DNA of 64,000 bases from G963675935 sp963675935 (GTDB taxonomy: Bacteria > Planctomycetota > Planctomycetia > Pirellulales > Thermoguttaceae). The stretch lies in contig CAXXPV010000007.1 in NCBI GenBank assembly GCA_963675935.2, positions 1-64,000 of the forward strand. The letters are read 5' to 3'. Under the pieces are notes generated by a model. It did no database searches, had not been told where the DNA came from, and worked only from the letters and a program-made list of their open reading frames with translations. This document shows, piece after piece, positions 18,653 through 29,300 of the stretch (position 1 is the stretch's first letter; every line of letters begins with the position of its first letter). Made by a program: the position numbers and the translations under genes.

Positions 18653-19007
18653 CGATGGTCTACACACCATTCGCAAAAGACATTCCAGATTTTGTTTGGA
18701 AAACACTGCTGCGAAAATCGAGTTTTTGGAGGGGGTAAGGCGATAAATCGCTGTCCACCGTCATTGTACGAAAGCAGTTGCCACACAACAGGTTAAATAT
18801 CGCCACAACGAGACTCGCGTATTCCCCACGTGGCTATGCCGACGAAAACTAACTTGACGGCCTCTTCTGGCAACGCCAAAATACCCGCTATTCGCCGTTT
18901 TCGCAGCTTATGGCGAAAATGACGAATGGGCAGCAGAAGCGGGCAACTCTGCTTTTATGCCGCGCTGATGTCGAAATCTCGACAATGTTTGCATTGGAGG
19001 GGAGGCC
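18653..19007. other. Intergenic, no gene seen
   Basis: About 355 bp between the phage remnant and a small secreted-protein gene. No recognisable coding content, strong hairpin or repeat was seen. It probably contains the right limit of the phage remnant, but no attachment-like duplication was identified. Confidence 0.4.
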
Positions 19008-19319
19008 ATGCGTATTCTGTGCGGCGTTGTCTCATTGTGTCTCGCTACTTCGGCATTCGCGGCTGAACCGCCTGTGCCAAAGTGGGGCGAGGTGGATCAA
19101 GCCGTCGGCCAAGAAAAATACGCCGATGCAAAGAAATCGGCCGACTGCATCTTGCAACGCGGCACGCCCGAGGATCGCTCGAAGACCATGCTGGTCTACG
19201 GCTGCATCCTTCTCGGTCTTGAGGGAGCGACTCAAAACCTCCCAATGAATCCGATGTCCGGTTTTCGGCGCGAAATGCAATTACAGATATACGCTACCAC
19301 TATCTCTCGACTTCTTTGA
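19008..19319 (+). CDS. Small secreted protein, possibly truncated TPR-like
   Basis: 103 residues with a clear signal peptide (MRILCGVVSLCLATSAFAAE, cleavage after AFA). The mature part (KWGEVDQAVGQEKYADAKKSADCILQ) resembles one TPR-like helical hairpin. GGAGG lies 5-9 nt upstream of the ATG. The last 30 residues look unlike the start and the ORF may be a shortened version of a longer secreted protein. Confidence 0.55.
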   Translation: MRILCGVVSLCLATSAFAAEPPVPKWGEVDQAVGQEKYADAKKSADCILQRGTPEDRSKTMLVYGCILLGLEGATQNLPMNPMSGFRREMQLQIYATTISRLL

Positions 19320-19352
19320 TTCGCCTACACAAGACACGCGATGGGGTAGATT

Positions 19353-20069
19353 GTGGGGAACTCGCAGCTCGATAGCTTCGTTTTGTGGTGTCTGCCTGAT
19401 TATGCGTCGGTTGCCACGGTCGTTGCGGTCCAGGATGTTTCAGGTTTTCTGCCGCCTTTCGAGCCATTGCCGACGGCCATCTCGGACGTGCGAGCTTACC
19501 TCCAACGACTCAGCAACAGGCAATCGATCGCGCCAAGGCTGGAGCAGGCGTGGAACGGTTTCTACAGCCAGTACAAGCCATTGGTAGGGCGAGTGAGCGC
19601 CATGTCTTGTCACACCTCCGAATCGGACGACATCAGCCAAGAAATCTGGATGGAGATCGTGGCCCAGTTGACGAAGCTGACGGATGGTCGCATCCGAGGC
19701 AACTTCTCTTCCTGGTTGGTCGGCCTAACGCTGCGGCAAGCCAACCGGACAGTGCGACGGGATGCCCTGCCTTTGGCACAGGAACCAAGTCCAATTGAAA
19801 GTCTTGCGTTGGCCTCGCCGTATCTGGAACCGGACGACGAGTGCATCTTAAACGAAATGTGGGGGCAACTGGACCATGCCCTCGCCGAACTGCGGCGGCG
19901 GACATCGTCGGAGAACTACGAGGTCTTCTATCGCCGGCTTTTCTTGGGGGAGCCGTTCAAGAAAATCGCCGCCACGCTTAGCTTGACTTCGCATGAAGTC
20001 CGGTGCCGTTACCATCGGCTGAAGCGAAAGTGGAAGGCGCTGACGAAGAGACTGGGGGCTAAGCAATGA
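19353..20069 (+). CDS. ECF-like RNA polymerase sigma factor
   Basis: 238 residues, GTG start. Region 2 is visible in YKPLVGRVSAMSCHTSESDDISQEIWMEIVAQL and region 4 in the C-terminal HTH (FLGEPFKKIAATLSLTSHEVRCRYHRLKRKW). An extra 60-residue N-terminal segment precedes region 2. Planctomycetes encode many divergent ECF factors. The giant surface protein gene begins 250 bp downstream on the same strand and could be a target, which is inference. No anti-sigma gene is adjacent. Confidence 0.7.
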   Translation: MGNSQLDSFVLWCLPDYASVATVVAVQDVSGFLPPFEPLPTAISDVRAYLQRLSNRQSIAPRLEQAWNGFYSQYKPLVGRVSAMSCHTSESDDISQEIWMEIVAQLTKLTDGRIRGNFSSWLVGLTLRQANRTVRRDALPLAQEPSPIESLALASPYLEPDDECILNEMWGQLDHALAELRRRTSSENYEVFYRRLFLGEPFKKIAATLSLTSHEVRCRYHRLKRKWKALTKRLGAKQ

Positions 20070-20176
20070 TGGCGTCTCGCTCCGCAACTCCCCTCTGCCG
20101 AGGAAGCCGCGATAAGTATTTTCGGAATTCCGATCATACCCCCCGAGAATTAGCGAGACATTTTCGCACTTTTTTC

Positions 20177-20197
20177 CCCACTCTATTATAGAGGGGT
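20177..20197. other. Small hairpin before the giant gene
   Basis: CCCC-A-CTCTA / TAGAG-GGG pair around a TTA loop, preceded on the + strand by a T-rich run. It lies between the sigma factor and the giant ORF. It could be a terminator of the former or a leader element of the latter. Confidence 0.35.
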
Positions 20198-20316
20198 GAT
20201 GTTTTGCAATTAAGAAAGCCTGCCGTCACGCCCTCTAGTTTACTCAGACTCCGCAGTCTACGCCGTCTCACTATTTTTGAATAACATCAAACGATCTTAA
20301 TTGGAAGGTCATTTTC

Positions 20317-23300
20317 ATGGAAAAGCGGTCTCTTTGGGAAAACATCCGAGAATCCTTGGGGTTTGGAAATCATAAGAGGAGACGCAAAAAAGATTGCTGT
20401 TCCGCCAAATGCGGCAAGGGGCGATCCTTCAAGATCGAGCCGCTCGAAGAGAGAGCGTTGTTGTCGGTTTGCACATGGGACGGCGGCGGAAGCGACAACA
20501 ACTGGTCCACGGCAGCCAACTGGGCCAACGATGTCGCGCCTATTGCTAATGATTCACTCGTCTTCTCCGGCTCAACGCGCACAGCCACGACGAACGACTA
20601 CACTTCCGGCACGTCATTCGACTCGATCGAGTTCGCCGCCGATGATTTTTCCTTGGCCGGAAACGCCGTCATGCTTACGGGTGATGTTACCGTCGAAACG
20701 GGCGTGAGCGGCTCGACGATCTCTCTGGCCGCCACATTAAGCGGTTCGGTTACTTTCCAGATTGCCACAGGTGAAACCTTAATCGTCTCCAGCATCCTTT
20801 CCGGCAGCGGTAATCTCACGAAAACTGGCGATGGGACACTGATTCTCTCAGGCTCTAATACATATACCAGCGCTACCACAATCAGTGCCGGCACGCTCCA
20901 ATTGGGTGTGAATAATGCATTGCCGATAGGCACCGCCGTTACGTTCGGAACAGACTCAACCAATGGCGTGATGGAACTGAATGGTTTCAACCAGCAAGTA
21001 GGCGGGCTAGCCGTTGCAAGCGGCGCGACGGCCGCAAGTCAGGTAATCGGCAACAGCAGTACGACTAGCGACGCAACGCTAACTTTTAGTAGCACGAACA
21101 GTTCAATTTTTGATGGCACCATTAAAGACAAGCTGACGGGAACCGGAACGCATGCAACATCGCTGGTAATTTCCTGCGGCTCACTGACCCTCACTGGCGA
21201 CAACACATTTAGTGGCGGCACGACGATCAACAGAGGACTATCGCAATGGGCTAGTAGCGCTATTGCATGGAGTTCGCAACATGGCAGCAGCAATTGGTCG
21301 GCAGCCCAAGCCGTTGGCGCTCCAAATGTTTCGGCTTACGGCGACAATTCTAAAGCATGGACGCCTAGCACACAAAATAACAGCACCCCAGAGTATCTGA
21401 CACTTGGATACGCGACTCCAGTTTACGCAAGCGGCGTAACAATCCGCGAAAGTTGTGGAAACGGATTTGTAACTAAGGTAGAGGTCCGCAATGCGTCAAC
21501 CAGTGCATTTGAGACTGTGTGGATTGGTATGGATATCAGCACACCAAACACGCTGGCCGATTTTTCAGTTTCATTCGCTCAACGATCATACCTAGTCGAT
21601 GCCGTCCGTATCACAATCGATACAAATCGTTCTACTTCTTCTTGGGAGGAGATCGATGCGGTGAGTCTGTTGTATTCACCAGGCGAATTGATAACTGTAC
21701 AAGACAGTGCGGCTGGAACCGGTGCAATCACCTTGGCTGGAGGAGTTTTGAAGGGTGCTGGAGAATTGGCGAACCAGATTGTCGCTACGTCTTCGACATC
21801 CAGCAGAATAACGGTGGCAGATGATATCGGAACGAGTCTGGCGTTATCCGGCAACATCTCCGGCGCTGGAGGAATCACATATTCCAACGACAATGGCGGC
21901 TCCTTAGAGCTTGGTGGAGACAACAGCAGCTTCACAGGTTCATTCAGCCAATCAGGTGCTTCCAGCATAACGCGATTTGCATCGGCCATTGCGGGAAGCG
22001 CCAGCGCTGCTTGGGCAATCGCAGATGGCATTCTAGCCAACAGCGTTGTTGGCACCCAGACCATTTGCCTTGGATCACTTGTTGGTAATGGGACGCTGAG
22101 AAATGACGCTACTAGTGGAACAGCGACATTTCAAGTCGGCAATACCAATAAGTCAACGACCTTCACTGGTACAATTGTTGATGGGACTGGTTCCGTTACC
22201 GTGGCCCTTGCTAAGGCAGGCAGCGGCACGTTAATTCTCACTGGCTCCAACACCTACAGCGGTGGAACTATCATTAGTGCTGGGACACTGAAAATCGGAG
22301 ATGGCGGTGTCAGCGGTATAATCGGCGGTGGTACGATAACAAATTCCGGCTCCTTAGTGTTCAATCGGAGCGATTCTGTCACGCTAACCAATTCCATTGG
22401 AGGTACGGGAAGCATTACGAAATACGGTGGAGGAATGCTGAGCCTCACGGCCGCTAATACCTACACAGGCAGTACGACAATTGAAGCCGGTACAGTATCG
22501 TTTGTCAGTGGTGGTTTCGGCACGAGCGGAACCATTGTTCTCCACTGCGACACGACGATTCAATGGATGGAAGACAATTTGGATGACATCTCCAGCCGTC
22601 TACGGCCTTCCAGTAATATCGATATCGTGTTCGACACCGGCGATAATACCGTAACACTAGCGTCAACGATCAACTGCACTTTTGGATCAGTTTCTAAAGT
22701 TGGCGACGGAACGTTAATTGTTTCCAGCCTCATCCAGGCCAACGATGCCATAACGATAAATGCCGGCACTCTGCAATTCGGATCCGGCGGCACATCAGGA
22801 TCGTGGTATACTCCGAATGGTTTCGTCAACTACGGAATATTAGCATTCAATCGGAGCAACAATATCGAATCAGGCACATTGATCACCGGTACCGGAAGTG
22901 TGTCGCAACGCGGCACGGGTGTGCTTGCCCTGACCAATGCCAATAATTCCTACACGGGCGGAACCAATATTGAGGGAGGCACTTTAGCATTCGCCACCGG
23001 GGCCCTTGGAACCACTGGAGCCATTACCTTCATCGAAAATGGTGCGATTCAATGGGGTTGGTCCTATAATTACCCGACAAATACGCAGGATATTTCCAAC
23101 CGCATTGTTATCAACGATGGTGTAAACGCCACTTTCATCACCAACAAGAACAATGTTGTGTTGGCGACAGGATTCGGCAATAACGGAACGGGTGCGGTCA
23201 CGAAGATAGGCACTGGTACATTGACCCTTAATGGAGCGAATACTTACACTGGACGCACAACATTTACAATAGGCACGCTTGTTCTTGGCACCGCGAACGC

Positions 23301-26300
23301 CCTCGCCGGCGACGTATCGCTCAGCAGCGGAACAACAGTATCCTTTGTCAGTAGCAGTTTTGGAGGCAATAGCAACATTGAAATTAGCGGTGGTGTTACC
23401 CTCCAGTGGGCTGATGGCAATGTAGACGACATTTCTGACCGTTTGTTGCTCAACAACGGCGCAACAGCCACATTCAATATAGGCAGCAACGATATTACCT
23501 TTGCCACAGTGTTCGGTGGTAACGGCACAGGCAAGATAGTAAAAAATGGTTCTGGAGCACTGAGTCTTACGGTTGCCAATACCTATACGGGCGGCACAAC
23601 GATCAATGACGGAACCATAGTATTTGTAAGCGGCGGCTTATGCGCCAGTGGCACCATCGCCGTAAAGGGCAATTCGACTCTTCGGTGGGCCAACGGCAAT
23701 ACGGACGATATTTCTGGTCGGGTATCCATCAATGCAAATGTTGTAGCTACCATGGATATTGGAGCAAATAACGTAACTTTTGCATCGAACACTAACGTTT
23801 ATGGATCGCTTGCCAAGGACGGGGCCGGAACCTTGACAATTGCGGGCACACTTGAACCTAGTTTGGGTGATGTTACGATCAATGCCGGCACTCTGCAGAT
23901 TGGAATTGGCGGAACAACTGGATCCGTTAACATCGCGAACATTATTAACAACGGCTCACTGATATTCAATCATAGCAATGACGTCACATTTAACAATCTA
24001 ATCAGCGGTACTGGGAGTGTATCTCAGGTAGGCACGGCCATGCTTGCCCTGAGGAATAGCGGCAATTCTTACACAGGTGGAACATACATCGAAGCTGGTA
24101 CGTTGGCGTTCGAGGTTGGCAGCCTGGGGGCTACTGGCAATATCACTTTTGTTGACGACGGCACACTTCGATGGGGATGGTTATACGACACGGGCACTCC
24201 GAACACGCAAGATGTTTCTAGCAGAATCGTGATTGAGGATGGCGTCAATGCCATATTGGATACGAACGGGCATAATATTTCATTTGCATCAGAAATCGGC
24301 AACAATACGGCATCTATCACCAAAACTGGCAATGGTACGCTGACCCTTGCCGCCGTCAATACATACACAGTCAACGTCACGGTCAACGCTGGATCGCTCG
24401 TCTTCAATGAGAATGTCACCGTAGCCTCCGATCGCACGTTCACGGCAAGCAATAGTGCTGATATGCACTTCGCGGAGGGCCTTTCTCTTGCCGCCGGGGG
24501 CGTTCTCGCGCTGAATAATAGCGCAAAGGTGTACTTAATGGGAAGCACTAACCTGTCAGGTGCTGGCCAGATTATACTAAACGGTTCTTCGACCGTCCTT
24601 TATGTGCAGGGAGTGGACAGCTCGACACCGGCAACACTGACGATTGGATCGAGCATTTCAGTCTGCGGAACAGGCACAATCGATGGATATTACTCCGCCG
24701 ATAATATGATCAATCAAGGCACTATCAAAGCAGAACACGGAACATTGAGAATTGATGCGCCGCTTACCAATCAGGGATCGCTTGTTGCCATCGGAACAGG
24801 CATTCTTACCTGGGACGGTTCGACAATTCAAGGAAGCGCGAGTGCCATTTCCGGCACGGAGCTATTTCTGTACTGGCTTGGTCTTGCCAGCGACGCTGAC
24901 GCTTACACCCTCCAGCTATCGGACGACGGTGGAAACACTTACTCCACAGTCAGTACTACGACTGCCTCCGATACCAATTATCTTCAAGACGCCCTGATAT
25001 CTGATACGAAATATCACCTGCGGGTCGTCGCATCGTACAACAGTGGAGCCGCGGAGATTTATGAAAGTGGTTCCATATCAACGCTCGATTTGCCCGATGC
25101 GACAGCTAGATACAGAGTCTCCATTGCGAACACAAATTCTAGCGGTCCCAGTTATTCCTCAATTATGTCGAGCGCTTCTGCAGATGGAGCAAGCCTATCC
25201 GCTGGCTCATCCTCTGGGGCTATTATTGGATCGCTTCAGAATATGGTGATGGATGGATCGTTGCCGGCCCCCGATGCCAATGGCCAAATTAACTTATATG
25301 TTTTCCAAGAAGGTCTCCCTTCGCCTGTTTCCTCATTTGATTCAAGCTATCCACCGGGCGCTTACAGCCAGCCGGTAGTTTTCGCCATTTTCACGATTCT
25401 TGACCAATTCTTCTCCTCGGATTCCGCCTGTTCCGATGATCCAATCCGGTATTGTGACGGCGCTGTGGATTACAGCACGACGGATATTGAGTCGGACGGA
25501 TTGGGGAGTGTTCTTTCCCAATCGCGAAGTTGGAGCAGCAATGAGGCATTGTCTGCAAATCAGAACAATGGCACTGGTTGGATTGACAATTCTCTACCTA
25601 CCATTCAGCAATTGAATGACGATTCGGCAATCGCGATCATTCGTTCCGCCACCTCTGGGGAAACGTTCGAGTTGTCCGGTGGTCAATATATTCCCACCAT
25701 CTACGTTGCCGACACGCTTGTTCACGATACGGTGAATGGCGAGTTTGTGTGGGCCGATACCAAAGGCAACCAACTCCACTTCTACGATTTCAGCAATTCG
25801 ACGCCGACCGGCCGGCAAGGCCAAATGAAATCGATGATTGACGCGAAAGGCTTGATTACTGAAGTGACTGCTTGGACGGCCAATGGCACTATCCAAGAGG
25901 TGCAGTGCCGAGACGCAAACAGCAACGCCGTCAAGTCCTGGTTCTATTCGTATCTGTCAAGCTCCGATCCGAACGCCGGACTTCTTTCCAGCGTTCAATT
26001 GCGAGAATCCGACGGAAATGGCGGTTGGATGGTCGTGAAGCAAGTCGTTTACGATTACTATACGGGCACCTACACGGGCGATGACCTTTATGGAAACCTG
26101 AATGATCTGAAGTCCGCCACCGTCAAGGACGCAAATAGCAATGTACTCAGCACGGAATACTATCGCTATTACACCTCCGACACCACGGGTGGTTACGTCC
26201 ACGGATTGAAGTACGTCTTCGATGCCGCATCCTATGCCCGCCTTAGCGCCGTTGTTGGCAATCCATTTACGGCCACCAACAGCCAAGTCTCGCCTTACGC

Positions 26301-29300
26301 CCAACACTACTTCGAGTACGACGGATATCAGCGTTGTATGCAGCACGACATCCAGAAGGTCGGCGGAACCGCCACCGACGGAATCGGCGTCTTTTCCTAC
26401 TCCTATTCCACAAATCCAAACTTCAATCTTACCAACGTCGCGTACAATACCTGGGAGTACAAAACCGTCGAAACCCTGCCCGATGGCAGCGTCAACATCG
26501 TTTACTGCAACGCCGCCGGCCAGGCATTGTTTACAGTCGGCTACGAAGACGACGACAGCGACAGCGAAGTCGATGCGAACGAATTGGTCGCGGCCGCATA
26601 TTACCAGTACAACACACTTGGACGCCTTACGCTCAAGGCCGACGGATTGGCCATCGCAAGTTGCACGGTCGACGAAGATGCCAAAACAGGTTACACCGTC
26701 ACTCTCTCCAGTTCATCCGGCGAGTTCTATCTGACGACCTATTACGGGTCCACCAATGCAACAGCCAGCGCCGATGGCGGCGTCAAGGGTTTTGTCGAAT
26801 CATACTCAGTCAAACAGGGCAGTACCGGCACGCCCGCTTTGCTCGAAACGATAGAATACTATCGCAAGGCCAGCGGCGGCAGCGTCTACGTCGCAGTTGC
26901 CAACGATACCGTCTATTTCGACGGAACCACTACCACCGACTCAGTCGCCACCTACGCCTACACCTGGCCAGCGGTAACCGGCGTCACTGCGCCGCTAACT
27001 GCGGTCGCCTATTTGCCCGATGAAGACACCGGCGCACAATCGTCCGATGCATCCACCGCGATCTACGACGCTTATGGCCGAGCAGTCTGGACCAAGGACG
27101 CCAACGGCTCGCTCACCTACATGGCCTATGACGATTTCACCGGCGCGGTCGTCAAGTTGATTCAGGATGTAAACGTCAACCTTGGTGGAATCGCTGGCGG
27201 ATACGATACTACCTACTTGCCCGCCGCCTGGGCAACTTTGCCCGCCCTCTATGGCGAACACCTTACCACCGTCTACGAGGCCGACTCGCTTGGCCGCACG
27301 ACCAAGGTAACCGACGCCGAGGGCAATGTCATGTTTAACGTCTACAACGACACCGCACATGAAATCCGCGTCTATACCGGCTGGCGATTGAACACGACCA
27401 CCGGTTTTTATTACGCCGCCACAAACGCCGTGGTCTCGGTTTATCGCGACGACCGGACGAACAACTACACCGAAACGCTCGCCTACACCTGGACCGGGAC
27501 CGGCGCAAACGCTCTGCCGGTCAGCAGTGCGGACGGCAGCCCGCTTGGCACGGAGTCGCTAAGCAGTGCTTACGTTTCGCTCCAATCACTTTCCCGAGTT
27601 TTGCGGAACTCCGCCGGACAGAAGGTTGCATATCTCGAATACTTCTATTTGACCGGCATTGCATATTCCAGTACGACGGTCCGGCTTGGCTCGGAAGGCG
27701 TCAACTATTACGAAACCAACTACGAATATGGCGACTGGGGCAGTCTGGCGAAACTAACCGATGCTTCGGGCGTTGAGGCTAGGTACGAGTACGACGCCCA
27801 GGGCAACATTACCAAAGCCACTCAAAACTACGTCAATGGCACGTACAACGCCCTCTATCCCGACGAGGACGTTGCGACCAGCTACACCTACGATAAGGTT
27901 GGCAATCTAATCTCCGAGACCGATGCTTCGGGCGTCGAAACCCGATACGAGTACAACTATCTTGGCCAACTGGTCGAAACCTGCCAGAACTTCCAAAATG
28001 GCGAACATACCTCCGCCGACGCTTCTGATGAGGACATCGTTACGGCCTATTCCTATGATCTCTTCGGCAATGTGCTGAGCGAAACCGACGTACTCAACAA
28101 CGCGTCCACGTATCTCTACGATGCCCGCGGCCAGCTCTATCGAGCGACCGATGCTCTTGGCAATGCGACAAACTACGCCTACGACGCCGTTGGCGATCTC
28201 GTCAGCGTAACCACGCCGGATCCCGACGGCTCGGGCGGACCGAAAACGAGTTCCATCACCCATTATACCTACAATGGACTGGGGCAATGCACCTCGGTCA
28301 CGTTGAATTACCAGGACGGCGTGCATGATTCCAACGACGACGCCGACGAAGACGTCATTACGGCCTACACCTACGATGGCCTGGGCAACGTGTTGACGTT
28401 GACCGATTCCGTGGGCAACACGACCGAGTGGACTTACGATGCCCTGGGCCGCGTCGAGACTGAGAGCAACGAGGCCAACGCGACCTCGCGGGAGTACGAC
28501 TACGACGACCTCGGCAGGCTTGTTGAATACACCGACTACAGCGGCCGGGTGACGACCTACGAATACGATGCCCTGGGCCGCGAAACCGAAGAGAATTGGC
28601 TCAATTCGCAGCAAACCGTTATTTACACCTGCGAATACGAGTACGACGAGCTTGGCAACTTGCTTTCCGCCTCCGACGATGCAGCGACGTATGAGTATGA
28701 ATACGACGACCTAGGACGTTTGACCGAGCAGACCGCAACCCTTGCCGACCTTTCGCCCGCCATCGTCTTGAACTACACCTATAACAACGTAGGCAACCTC
28801 ACGCAAGTCGCTGAGACAATCGGCAGCACGACCGACGCCGTTACCGATTACACCTACGACGACCTCGGCCGCGTCATGTCGATCCAACAGCACGGCGCGA
28901 CCGGCGGCAACGCCGTGGCCGAGAAACGGATCGACTTCACCTACGACGACGCGGGACTATACGCCACGATCGTCACCTATGCCAATTTGGCGGGCACACA
29001 ACTCGTGTCCACCGCCACCTACGCCTTCGACGACGCCTACGAACTTGTCGGATTGATCTACACGAAGGGCGCGACCACCCTATCCTCGTATGCCTACACC
29101 TATGACGACGCCGGCAACATGACGCAGATGGTTACCGTGGACGGCACGGTCGCTTATACCAACGACGACACCGGCCAGTTGACCGCGGCCGATTACAACT
29201 ATCAAACCGACGAGAGCTACACCTACGACGAGAATGGCAACCGTGTCGTGGTGGACGGCACGACTACCTACGTGACGGGCGACGACAACCGCCTGCTCTC

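Noticed and set aside
27907..28614. 235-codon minus-strand ORF in the RHS region
   Set aside because: Shadow of repetitive YD codons; Val/Gly/Arg-rich with no domain.
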